From UBA5543 sp964464965 (GTDB lineage Bacteria; Bacteroidota; Bacteroidia; Chitinophagales; Chitinophagaceae), in assembly GCA_964464965.1 (NCBI GenBank), contig CAYXHM010000002.1, positions 310,001 through 374,000 of the forward strand: a stretch of 64,000 nucleotides of DNA. The letters are read 5' to 3'. The translations under genes were made by a program, and so were the position numbers. Under the pieces are notes generated by a model. That model made no database searches, was not told where the DNA came from, and saw only the letters and a program-made list of their open reading frames with translations. This document shows positions 1-8,015 of this stretch, piece by piece; positions within the stretch are counted from its first letter, which is position 1, and every line of letters starts with the position of its first letter.

Positions 1-379
1 ATATAACAATATGATCGGGGTGCTTTTCCTTGAACATCTTAAAAACCGGGGGCGGGCAGCTATCACTTAAAGAACAGCCAGCTTTCAGGTCCGGTAACAG
101 TACTTTTTTACCCGGATTTAAAATCTTGGCTGTCTCTGCCATAAAATGTACACCGGCAAATACAATAATATCAGCATCTATGGTAGCAGCCTTTTGAGCA
201 AGGCCCAGGCTGTCCCCTATAAAATCTGCAACGTCCTGTATATCAGGCTCCTGGTAATAATGCGCCAGCAATACAGCATTTTTTTCCTTCTTTAACCGGG
301 CTATCTCTTCAAACAAATCCAGCGAGGGATCAACCTCCATATCCAGGAATCCTTTCTTCTCAATTTCTGAAATCTCCAT
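1..379 (-). CDS. nadA: Quinolinate synthase NadA (N-terminal part, cut by window edge)
   Basis: Condenses iminoaspartate with dihydroxyacetone phosphate to quinolinate in de novo NAD synthesis; a cytoplasmic [4Fe-4S] enzyme. About 126 N-terminal residues are visible. They include the family signature LAHYYQEPDIQDVADFIGDS and a GCSLSDSCPP stretch holding one of the iron-sulfur cysteines. The start is the ATG at 377-379, which gives MEISEIEKKGF. The 3' end lies outside the window, so the rest cannot be judged. It is transcribed away from the intergenic region that also precedes the PpiD gene. The partner enzyme NadC is encoded near the right end of the window, so the two NAD genes are not in one operon here. 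Confidence 0.95.
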   Translation of the reverse strand, partial: MEISEIEKKGFLDMEVDPSLDLFEEIARLKKEKNAVLLAHYYQEPDIQDVADFIGDSLGLAQKAATIDADIIVFAGVHFMAETAKILNPGKKVLLPDLKAGCSLSDSCPPPVFKMFKEKHPDHIVI

Positions 380-902
380 CTTTTTCAACTTATTAACCAA
401 TCTAATAAATAATAAAAAAAGCTTTTTAAAAATAGACTATTATTAATTAGGACTGTGAATATGGGGGTATAAATTCTTTGTCCCTGTTGCAAAATTAAAC
501 ATTGTTACTCTTACCCCGGTTATTCTTTCATTATCCACAGCTGCACTTATTGATAAATGGGGAAACCCACATAAAATGACTAACATGTTGATAATCAATA
601 TCGGGAAAAGTTCTTGCCTGTGAATATGGTAGATGGCTGTGGAAAAACCGGGTTATCAACATAACAAAAACTTAACCGTCTATTAATAATTTTATAAATA
701 CGGGATAACCGCTATGGTTATTAGATAGCTATCCCCAAAAATCCCACACAACTATCTAATAACTATCATTTTTTAATGTTACACCGGTTTTATATAGTAT
801 TATACAGCAAATAAATTGTTTTAAAAGGCAATAGTAGTTGAAATCACATTTTTTCCTATAAATTTGCCCTCCTTATATTTAATAGTAAGAACCTATATTA
901 AT
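380..902. other. AT-rich divergent intergenic region with DnaA-box-like motifs
   Basis: No gene is visible in this stretch between the divergent nadA and PpiD genes. It contains a perfect TTATCCACA at 531-539. Three near matches follow: TGTTGATAA at 586-594, TGTGGAAAA at 638-646 and TTATCAACA at 653-661. A 12-bp perfect inverted repeat (GTTATTAGATAG at 717-728, its complement at 752-763) surrounds a C/A-rich loop. The DnaA-box reading is inferred from consensus only. Confidence 0.5.
838..866 (+). promoter_or_regulatory. Bacteroidota-type promoter for the PpiD gene
   Basis: TTG at 838-840 is followed after 18 nt by TAAATTTG at 859-866, matching the -33/-7 consensus (TTTG, about 19 nt, TAnnTTTG). 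Transcription would begin near 873. This excludes the in-frame TTG at 864 as a start and supports the ATG at 903. Confidence 0.6.
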
Positions 903-3044
903 ATGTCTGTAATACAGAAAATCAGGACGAAGTACGCGAAACTCGCCGGTGGTGTCATAGCCCTGGCCTTAGTTGGTTTTATTTTGATGGATGCGTTTAG
1001 TAGCGGTACCGGAAATCTATTTGGCAATGACAACAGTATAGCCAAAGTAAACGGGGAAAAAATAGACTACATAGCCTATTCTCAACGTACACAGGAATAT
1101 GAGATATTGTACAGTAATACCCAGGCTGTAGATGATAACATGCGTGCGCAGATTAATGATATGGCGCTGCAGGATCTTATAAAAGAGCAACTGATAGCAG
1201 AGCAGGCGGAAAAACTGGGCCTTACTGTTACCGAAGCGGAAAGGAAAGATATGATCTATGGAAATGAGCCTGATATGATGGTGAGAAACTACCAGGCTTT
1301 CACAGACCCTAACACAAAATCCTTCAACCCACAATATGTAAAACTATTCGAAGAACAGGCAGACCAGCTGGACCCGACCGGTAAAGCACGCGAGCACTGG
1401 GAAACAATGAAAAGTTACATCCAGCGTTCTGCAATTGCTAAGAAATACAACACAATGTTTGCTGCAGCGGTATATGCTCCAAAATTTCTGACAGCTGCCA
1501 AAGCAAAAGAGTTTGAGCAAATGGCCAGCATAGAATATGTAAACGTGCCTTACGATTTTATAAAAGATGAAGAGGTAAAGCTTACCGATGATGATTATAA
1601 AAATTACATGAAGAAGCATGCTGTGGATTATACCAACGAAGAAAACACGCGTAGTATGGAATACGTTGCTTTCAACGTACTGCCAACTGCAGAAGATACA
1701 GCGCGTTCCCTGGGTGCATTGAATAGTATAAAAGAAGAATTCGCTACCACTACGGATAATGAAAGTTTTGTAAACAGAAATTCAGAATCTTCGTTTGTTG
1801 ACCAGTATGTAATGAAGACCTCTTTCAAATCGTTATACGCTGATTCGATTTTTAACCTGCCTGTAGGCGGCGTACTGGGCCCTGTTTACGAGCAGGAAAA
1901 TTTTATGATGGTGAAAGTGATAGACAAGAAAAGTTTTCCGGACTCTGTTACATGCCGCCATATATTAATTAACACAGAAGACCGTGGTCAGGCTGTGCTG
2001 GACGATAGTGTTGCGAAACAAAGAATAGATAGTATAGTAGCTGCAATAAAAGGCGGAGCGTCTTTTGCAGAAATGGTGCAGAAATATAGCGGCGACGACG
2101 GAAGCAAAGAAAAAGCTGGCGAATATACTTTTGCCTTTGAACAAAAAGGCGGACTGGTAAAGCCTTTCGGAGATTTTATATTTGAAGGCAAACCCGGAGA
2201 AACCAAAGTTGTAAAAGCAGAAAGCGGCAACTATTCGGGCTACCACTATATAGAAATACTGAAACAAGGTAACCCTGCTACCGCAGTTAAGATGGGTATC
2301 ATCAGCAAAGCTTTGTTTCCCGGCGATGAAACTGAAAACGAAGTTTATGCAAAGGCCACAGAATTTGCGAGTGAGAGCACTAATGCCGAAGCATTTGATA
2401 AAAAAATAAAAGAAGATAACCTGCAAAAATTAAATGCGGACAATATAAAAGTTTCAGACTTTACGGTGAGTGGCATAGGCCCGTCCCGCGAAATCATCCG
2501 TTGGATGTATAACGCTGAATTAAATGATGTATCGCCCGTCTTTGCTTTAAATGGTAAATATGTTGTAGGCAAACTTACCAGCATCAGGGAGAAAGGCCCG
2601 ATAGCGCTGGACTATGCTTTGAAACAACAACTGGAACAGCAGGTAAGGAATGATAAAAAAGCGGAACTGATAGTTAAAAAACTGGATGGCAAAAAGTCTC
2701 TGGCAGAAATAGCAGCAGCAACTACCAGCCAGGTACAGTCTTACGACTCTTTCAGGGCAAACAACTCTTTCTCCGGCAATATGGGCTATGTACCCAGGGT
2801 AGTGGGCTACACTTTTAATAAAGATTTTAAACCTAATACGGTTTCAAAAGCATTGAAAGAGCAGCAGGGCGTATTTTACATAACGGTAAAGAGCAGGTGG
2901 TCTCAACCGGAAGGCTCAAACCAGACATTTATGGAGAGCGAGCAGAACATGATGATGATGGAAGCTAAAAACGCGATAGCCAACCAACTGCCTAACCAGT
3001 TGAAGAAAAAAGCGAAAATAAAATACAACGCTGAAAATTTCTAG
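903..3044 (+). CDS. ppiD: PpiD/SurA-type membrane-anchored peptidylprolyl isomerase
   Basis: A periplasmic folding helper tethered to the inner membrane. The 713-residue protein has a short cytoplasmic N-terminus and one membrane segment at about residues 12-32. A SurA-N-like helical region follows, then a PPIC (parvulin) domain at about 345-450, beginning at CRHIL and ending near YHYIEIL. A long C-terminal chaperone-like part completes it. Size and order fit PpiD, though Bacteroidota members are often annotated only as peptidylprolyl isomerase. The start at ATG 903 is preferred because the promoter -7 element overlaps the upstream in-frame TTG. A strong terminator follows, so the gene is probably monocistronic. 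Confidence 0.9.
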   Translation: MSVIQKIRTKYAKLAGGVIALALVGFILMDAFSSGTGNLFGNDNSIAKVNGEKIDYIAYSQRTQEYEILYSNTQAVDDNMRAQINDMALQDLIKEQLIAEQAEKLGLTVTEAERKDMIYGNEPDMMVRNYQAFTDPNTKSFNPQYVKLFEEQADQLDPTGKAREHWETMKSYIQRSAIAKKYNTMFAAAVYAPKFLTAAKAKEFEQMASIEYVNVPYDFIKDEEVKLTDDDYKNYMKKHAVDYTNEENTRSMEYVAFNVLPTAEDTARSLGALNSIKEEFATTTDNESFVNRNSESSFVDQYVMKTSFKSLYADSIFNLPVGGVLGPVYEQENFMMVKVIDKKSFPDSVTCRHILINTEDRGQAVLDDSVAKQRIDSIVAAIKGGASFAEMVQKYSGDDGSKEKAGEYTFAFEQKGGLVKPFGDFIFEGKPGETKVVKAESGNYSGYHYIEILKQGNPATAVKMGIISKALFPGDETENEVYAKATEFASESTNAEAFDKKIKEDNLQKLNADNIKVSDFTVSGIGPSREIIRWMYNAELNDVSPVFALNGKYVVGKLTSIREKGPIALDYALKQQLEQQVRNDKKAELIVKKLDGKKSLAEIAAATTSQVQSYDSFRANNSFSGNMGYVPRVVGYTFNKDFKPNTVSKALKEQQGVFYITVKSRWSQPEGSNQTFMESEQNMMMMEAKNAIANQLPNQLKKKAKIKYNAENF

Positions 3045-3072
3045 TATAATAAAGCGTTAACGCAGTATAGAT

Positions 3073-3103
3073 AAAAAAGCCGGGCCGCACGCCCGGCTTT
3101 TTT
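3073..3103 (+). terminator. Rho-independent terminator after ppiD
   Basis: Perfect 13-bp stem (A-run plus GCCGGGC pairing with GCCCGGC plus T-run) with loop CGCAC. The flanking A and T runs make it able to act in both directions. Confidence 0.9.
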
Positions 3104-3125
3104 ACTATTACCGTTTTGCTCTTCG

Positions 3126-3133
3126 TAACTTTG
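3126..3133 (+). promoter_or_regulatory. -7 promoter element of the DUF2480 gene
   Basis: TAACTTTG matches TAnnTTTG exactly. It lies 18 nt before the ATG at 3152 and downstream of the in-frame ATG at 3116, so it favours the 3152 start. No clear -33 TTTG is visible. Confidence 0.5.
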
Positions 3134-3151
3134 CAAAGTAGCAGCAGAAAA

Positions 3152-3676
3152 ATGAGTATGGATATTATTGTAAACAAAGTAGCAGAAAGCGGCATAATAA
3201 CGCTGGACTTAGCTCAGTATCTTCCGCAGGAGGATGCTGTAGTATTGTTTGATATAAAGCCTTTCCTTTTTCGCGAAATGATTTTAAAAGAAAAGGATTT
3301 TCGTGAATTCATGAAAAACCATGACTGGAACCAGTACGATGGGAAAAGTGTGGCCATCCATTGCACGGTAGATGCCGTAATACCCGTATGGGCGTATATG
3401 CTGGTAACAACTTACCTGCAACCGCACGTAACGACAGTTTATTTTGGTACAACTGCCGAGCTTACAAAAAAACTGGTGGCGGAGAATATTGCTGCTATCA
3501 GCACAGATGAGTATATAGACAAACGTGTAGTATTGAAAGGGTGCGGGGATAAGGATATACCTGAAATAGCCTATATAGCTGCTACGGAAAAATTGAAATC
3601 TGTTGTAAAATCACTGATGTATGGTGAGCCTTGCTCTACCGTGCCCATATACAAGCAGCCGTTAAAAAAAGACTAG
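3152..3676 (+). CDS. DUF2480 family protein
   Basis: A cytoplasmic protein of 174 residues that I recognise as DUF2480, a family largely restricted to Bacteroidota with no established activity. The opening VNKVAESGIITLDL is the family hallmark. There is no signal peptide or membrane segment. The ATG at 3152 is chosen over the ATG at 3116 because a -7 promoter element lies between them. It ends tail-to-tail with the DtxR-type regulator, and the two stop codons share the palindrome CTAG at 3673-3676. Confidence 0.85.
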   Translation: MSMDIIVNKVAESGIITLDLAQYLPQEDAVVLFDIKPFLFREMILKEKDFREFMKNHDWNQYDGKSVAIHCTVDAVIPVWAYMLVTTYLQPHVTTVYFGTTAELTKKLVAENIAAISTDEYIDKRVVLKGCGDKDIPEIAYIAATEKLKSVVKSLMYGEPCSTVPIYKQPLKKD

Positions 3677-4335
3677 ACGACCATTATATTCGAGGCTATT
3701 TTTTCAGATAGTTGAAAACTGTGGCCCTTCTTATCCGTTACCCACAGGCTGTTGTCATAAGGCATACGTTCAGTAATAGTAAGTACAGCGCCTATCTGCA
3801 GGTTAAAACGTTCCAGCTGTTGTAAAAAAGCGCTTGATGCGTCGTTTACCGCTACAAATTTACAAACAGTATTTTCAGGAATATCGGCAAGTGGTACGGC
3901 CTTGGTAAGAGGCAGGTCACCGTTGTGTTTTGGTATAGGGTCACCATGTGGATCGTATTCAGGAAATTCCAGGAATTCGTCCAGCTTGTCTATCAGTTTT
4001 TCAGACTGGATATGTTCCAGTTGCTCTGCTACTTCATGCACCTCGTCCCAAGAGAAATTCAGCTTATTGCACAGGAAGGTTTCCCACAGGCGGTGCTTGC
4101 GTAATATGGATAGTGCAATTTTCTCCCCTGCCGCCGTCAGTTGTACCTTCTTGTATTTTTCATAATTGATCAGCGCCTTTTCCGATAACTTTTTAAACAT
4201 ATCGGTAACGGTAGCGGGCCTGGTTTGCATACGCTCCGCTATTTCGTTTACAGACACTTCCCCGGTGTCATTCCTATGCTGTATAGTATATAAAGCCTTT
4301 ATGTAATTTTCTTCCGTATAGGTAAGCGTAAGCAT
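3673..4335 (-). CDS. DtxR/MntR family metal-dependent transcriptional regulator
   Basis: A dimeric repressor that senses Mn(II) or Fe(II) and binds operators of metal uptake or efflux genes. Its 220 residues contain a winged HTH at about 5-72, the metal-binding and dimerisation helices at 75-140, and a FeoA-like SH3 domain at 145-220. His81 and the E104-x-x-E107-H108 motif align with the metal ligands. Glu at 104, where DtxR has Cys102, is the manganese-type choice. However, the MntR Asp8 equivalent is Asn here, so metal preference is uncertain. No metal transporter is adjacent. It shares four nucleotides with the convergent DUF2480 gene. Confidence 0.9.
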   Translation of the reverse strand: MLTLTYTEENYIKALYTIQHRNDTGEVSVNEIAERMQTRPATVTDMFKKLSEKALINYEKYKKVQLTAAGEKIALSILRKHRLWETFLCNKLNFSWDEVHEVAEQLEHIQSEKLIDKLDEFLEFPEYDPHGDPIPKHNGDLPLTKAVPLADIPENTVCKFVAVNDASSAFLQQLERFNLQIGAVLTITERMPYDNSLWVTDKKGHSFQLSEKIASNIMVV

Positions 4336-4382
4336 GCTATAAAATTAAGAAACAATAAGTTAACAGCGGTACAACAATGCAG

Positions 4383-4883
4383 CTATCCGGCACGCCTCGC
4401 CATTATCATATAAATGACAATGGGTACGATAAATACAATTGACAACAACACGATCCAGGTACCGCCACCGGGCATTGCTCCCTGCGATGACCGATAGACG
4501 ATATAACCTACAGATATAAACAATAACAGAATTAAAACATTCAGTATCCGTATAAACCTTGTGGCTATAGTGTATTGCTTTGCAGCATTGGCTTCTGTGA
4601 TAGCAACGGGGTAGTTCAGCATTTCAGGATAGTTGTTCAGCACTGCCAGCAAGGCATATATAAAACTGGCAACAACAGGTATAATGAAGAACGTTATTTT
4701 ATTGCCATAACCATCAGCTGCGCCCCCAGCATTAAAATGCATCGGTACAACATCCGGGGATTGTATATAGTAATAAATGGTGAGCCCCCACATGGCTACA
4801 AGCAATGCCCTGCCCAGCCACACAATGCGGTTGTCTGCGGTCGTAAATACCGGCTTAACTTTAGGGTGTTTGCTTATGATCAT
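4383..4883 (-). CDS. DUF1648 domain membrane protein
   Basis: A 166-residue integral membrane protein with four predicted hydrophobic helices. The SPDVVPMHFNAGGAADGYG stretch after the first helix is the hallmark of DUF1648, a domain seen in membrane proteins related to the B. subtilis SdpI immunity protein. Its molecular role here is unknown. It follows the regulator gene in the same orientation after a 47-nt gap but need not be co-regulated. Confidence 0.75.
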   Translation of the reverse strand: MIISKHPKVKPVFTTADNRIVWLGRALLVAMWGLTIYYYIQSPDVVPMHFNAGGAADGYGNKITFFIIPVVASFIYALLAVLNNYPEMLNYPVAITEANAAKQYTIATRFIRILNVLILLLFISVGYIVYRSSQGAMPGGGTWIVLLSIVFIVPIVIYMIMARRAG

Positions 4884-4919
4884 AATATTAAGATACGGAA
4901 AAACCCTTAAATTTATAAG

Positions 4920-5570
4920 ATGAAAAAACTGTTATTGGCAGCCTGCCTGCTGGCTGCCACTGTTACTGCAAAGGCTATCAACCTCAGTTTATACATAGGT
5001 GCTGCGCAAAATGCAGATAAGGTGCATCCTAAATACGACCTGCAACTGGTAATATGCAACAACCAGCCCGATACCGTTTTTATAAAGCGCGACGACCTGG
5101 ATATGATATACCCCAACCTTACTAACGACCCCTCTGAACTTTCGTCGGGTACGGCCTTTTATTTTTGCAACAATGCCCCGCGTGTTATTACCGACGTGCA
5201 ACAACTGAAAAAACTGACCCGTTCAGAACATTGGAGCAACAGGTATTATGATGCATATATGAACCGCAAATTGGCAAAAGAAAATGATAAAGTACCGCAG
5301 GTAAACGTAGTGGGCAACATGTACTATGCCATAGCGCCGGGTAAGTGTATTACGCTCAACTCGCTGGCGCAGTCGTTAACGTCTCAGCTAATAAAACTGA
5401 AAGAGATAGACAAAGAAAACGATGGCGGTATGCAGGTAAACCTGTCTGTACCTATAAGGTATTTTACCAGCCAGGACAAACACATCAGCAACATGCTGCT
5501 GATAGCCCGGCAGTCTGACGAGCTGAAGGCCTGCCTGCTGAAAACAAAGGACGTGTTATTTACCCCCTAG
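4920..5570 (+). CDS. Exported protein of unknown function
   Basis: I do not recognise this 216-residue protein. It has a clear signal peptide (MKKLLLAACLLAATVTAKA, cleavage near 19). The mature part has beta-rich segments such as YDLQLVICNNQPDTVFIKRDD, reminiscent of a small beta-sandwich, and no recognisable catalytic motif. It lacks a C-terminal sorting domain and a lipobox, so it is probably periplasmic. Its end overlaps the convergent cupin gene by 15 nt. Confidence 0.7.
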   Translation: MKKLLLAACLLAATVTAKAINLSLYIGAAQNADKVHPKYDLQLVICNNQPDTVFIKRDDLDMIYPNLTNDPSELSSGTAFYFCNNAPRVITDVQQLKKLTRSEHWSNRYYDAYMNRKLAKENDKVPQVNVVGNMYYAIAPGKCITLNSLAQSLTSQLIKLKEIDKENDGGMQVNLSVPIRYFTSQDKHISNMLLIARQSDELKACLLKTKDVLFTP

Positions 5571-6014
5571 TGGATTATCGCCAATAGGTTTATACGGCCC
5601 GAAGTTGTCCTGCCCGAAAACGCCTACCAGGTTCAGTACGGTATCGCCCACGTTCATAAATGTATGTGGCGCATCGGGCGGTATCCTTACTATATATGGT
5701 GCCTGTACTGTAAACACACTGTCATTGATGGTATATTTTACCCTGCCGCTCAGCACTACATGGGCTTCTTCTACAGGGTGTGTATGCAGTGGCGGGCCGC
5801 CACCGGGTTGGGTTTCAGTTATTACAAAAGACATGGTGCTCATACCATGGTTCTTTCCCTCTGCCTGGTACACTGTTTCTCCATTGCCCACCTCTATCTT
5901 CTTCATAGCAGCCTGTGTTATCACATAGTTATCCTGTTGGCTGTTTTTGGCGGTATCTCCGCTGCACGACGCAACAAGCCAGCCGGTTATGAATATGAAA
6001 CAGTATTTTCTCAT
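5556..6014 (-). CDS. Cupin-domain lipoprotein
   Basis: A 152-residue lipoprotein with a signal peptide and lipobox (LVASC, Cys at about 17) followed by one cupin barrel. Motif 1 (HTHPVEEAHVVLSGRV) supplies two His and a Glu. Motif 2 (PPDAPHTFMN) supplies the third His. These are the usual metal ligands, so a metal-bound cupin is expected; substrate and reaction cannot be inferred. It is convergent with the preceding gene, with a 15-nt overlap. Confidence 0.8.
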   Translation of the reverse strand: MRKYCFIFITGWLVASCSGDTAKNSQQDNYVITQAAMKKIEVGNGETVYQAEGKNHGMSTMSFVITETQPGGGPPLHTHPVEEAHVVLSGRVKYTINDSVFTVQAPYIVRIPPDAPHTFMNVGDTVLNLVGVFGQDNFGPYKPIGDNPLGGK

Positions 6015-6175
6015 GGTATAAATATCGGGAATAATGATAATATTGAAATAATTACTACATTAGCATAAGTTTTTTCTAAAGGGGATTATTCTTTTCATCT
6101 TCCTTCAAGGCAAACCCATGCCGCCTATCCCTGCTTAAATGCAGGCGTTTATTTTAAAAATAAAAGTTAGATACT

Positions 6176-7069
6176 ATGAAATCTACATGGCTTATATTAT
6201 TACTGTTGTTACAAGCTGAACTTTATGTAAGTGGCCAACCTTACCAATCTATTTTTGGTAATAACTCTACGGAATGGAGATGCAAAGTAAAAACAGATAA
6301 TGACCTTGTGGATTTAAGGTACTGTATTGAAAAAGATACCATAGTAAATAACGTACTTTATAAGAAGTTGGTAGGGTGCAATTCGGATTGGGCGGGAGGC
6401 CTTTTACGAGAAGAGATCAACACAGGTATTGTATGGTACAGGGATGTAGATATTAGTGGTTACTCCCCCAAAGACACTTTTGAAATGATGGTACTAAATA
6501 TGAATCTTAAAGTAGGAGATTCATTCAACATTTATAAAGTCTTAAAATATTACCAAATAGATACTTTCGCATTGGTAGACAGTGTAAAGTATATTAATGG
6601 TCTGAAACACATCTATCTCAGGGCTCAGTATAATGCTTATAATGAACCTTATACTATGATAGAAGGCATAGGCTCAAATCTAGGAATACGTTGGAAGCAA
6701 GTTCAACAATGGTCTCTGGATGGGTACCCTTATTTGCTTTGTTCCTATAAAGATGGACAGAAAACGGCTTATCAGAACTTGTACTATAAAGGAGATTGTA
6801 CATTTAGCAATGTTGAGACTATTGATGCTGAAAGAAATATCGTTCTTTATCCTCAACCAGCAACAGGTATCGTAAGTATTTATAATAGTACCAATCACAA
6901 AATAACCAAGGTAGAAATTATTAACCCGATGGGAGCTTTAATAAAACGGCATTCGTCCTTAACGTTAATAAAAGGGTTAGAAATTGAAGGTATTCCTGCT
7001 GGTTATTACTTTATAAAGCTTTTTACAAGTAATGGAAACACCATTGTAAAATCCATGATTATAAATTAA
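6176..7069 (+). CDS. Secreted protein with T9SS type A sorting domain (tandem paralogue 1)
   Basis: A 297-residue extracellular protein of unknown function. It has a signal peptide ending near residue 20 and an N-terminal motif QPYQSIFGNNSTEW shared with the next gene. The C-terminal beta-sandwich of about 75 residues (from NIVLYPQPATG to the end) is a type A T9SS sorting domain, normally removed when cargo is anchored or released. It sits 7 nt ahead of a tandem paralogue. The last 44 nt of coding sequence (7022-7065) recur without mismatch in that paralogue (7940-7983). Its AT-rich composition contrasts with the housekeeping genes. Confidence 0.85.
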   Translation: MKSTWLILLLLLQAELYVSGQPYQSIFGNNSTEWRCKVKTDNDLVDLRYCIEKDTIVNNVLYKKLVGCNSDWAGGLLREEINTGIVWYRDVDISGYSPKDTFEMMVLNMNLKVGDSFNIYKVLKYYQIDTFALVDSVKYINGLKHIYLRAQYNAYNEPYTMIEGIGSNLGIRWKQVQQWSLDGYPYLLCSYKDGQKTAYQNLYYKGDCTFSNVETIDAERNIVLYPQPATGIVSIYNSTNHKITKVEIINPMGALIKRHSSLTLIKGLEIEGIPAGYYFIKLFTSNGNTIVKSMIIN

Positions 7070-7076
7070 TGACAAT

Positions 7077-7987
7077 ATGAAAAAGCTACTCTTTATAGTA
7101 TTATTAGTTGCGCAATGCTACATTACTGTAGCCCAGCCTTACCAATCTATATTCGGCAATAATTCTACGGAGTGGGTATATACACATAAAGATGAGTTTG
7201 GTAATCATAATGATACGGCATTTGTACTTAAGTATACTCTGGTAAATAATAAGACATATAAATTAGTAGTCGAATCATATTACTATAAAACCCCTTGGCT
7301 CTTAGTAAGAGAGGATGCAGATACTGTGTGGTGTCGAAGTATTATACCGCTAGGTCATCCAGATGACACAGTTGAGAGAATATTGATGCGTATGGATTTG
7401 GATATTGGGGACACTTTTGACATAAGTAATTTTAGGCTACCTACAGGTAGCTATCCTGATTCTTTTAATATAGTTGATAGTATTATAAATGTAAACGGGT
7501 TAAAGCACATTTATTTTAAGGGATTATATGCCCCCCAGGAGCAAAAGATGAACCTTATACTATTATAGAAGGAGTAGGACCGAATATGGGTATTTTTTGG
7601 AAGTTTGCAATTCAACCAACTAACTTTTTTTCAGGAGGATATTATTTATTATGCTCTTATAAAGATGGTATACAAACACCATATCAGAATAGGAAGTATG
7701 CTGGCGCATGTTGGATGTTTAGTAATTCAGAAAGACTTGATGAATTAGGAAATGATATTTCTCTATATCCACAACCTGCATCTGGCGAAATAAATATTAG
7801 TAATAACACAAACCATAAAATTACCAAAGCAATCATTATAAGCCCTACGGGCACCATATTAAAACAGTATTCCGGACAAGAGTTAATAAAGAGTATAAAT
7901 ATTGAGGATGTCTCTACTGGTTTTTACTTTATAAAGTTGTTTACAAGTAATGGAAACACCATTGTAAAATCCATGATTATAAAATAG
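7077..7987 (+). pseudogene. Frameshifted tandem paralogue of the T9SS-secreted protein
   Basis: The first part (7077-7568) encodes a signal peptide and the QPYQSIFGNNSTEW motif. The reading frame then breaks at a run of six C (7531-7536). Adding one C restores GAKDEPYTIIEGVG, which matches NEPYTMIEGIG in paralogue 1, and continues in frame to a complete T9SS sorting domain ending at 7987. The repaired protein would be about 303 residues. As read, translation stops at 7568, so the product would lack the sorting domain. It may be a true inactivating or phase-variable slip, or a base-calling error in the C-run. Confidence 0.8.
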
Positions 7988-8015
7988 ATTAACAACTCAT
8001 AAAACAATATATGAC

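Noticed and set aside
3116..3151. Upstream ATG (3116) as start of the DUF2480 gene
   Set aside because: A TAnnTTTG promoter element lies between it and the ATG at 3152, and the added residues do not belong to the family.
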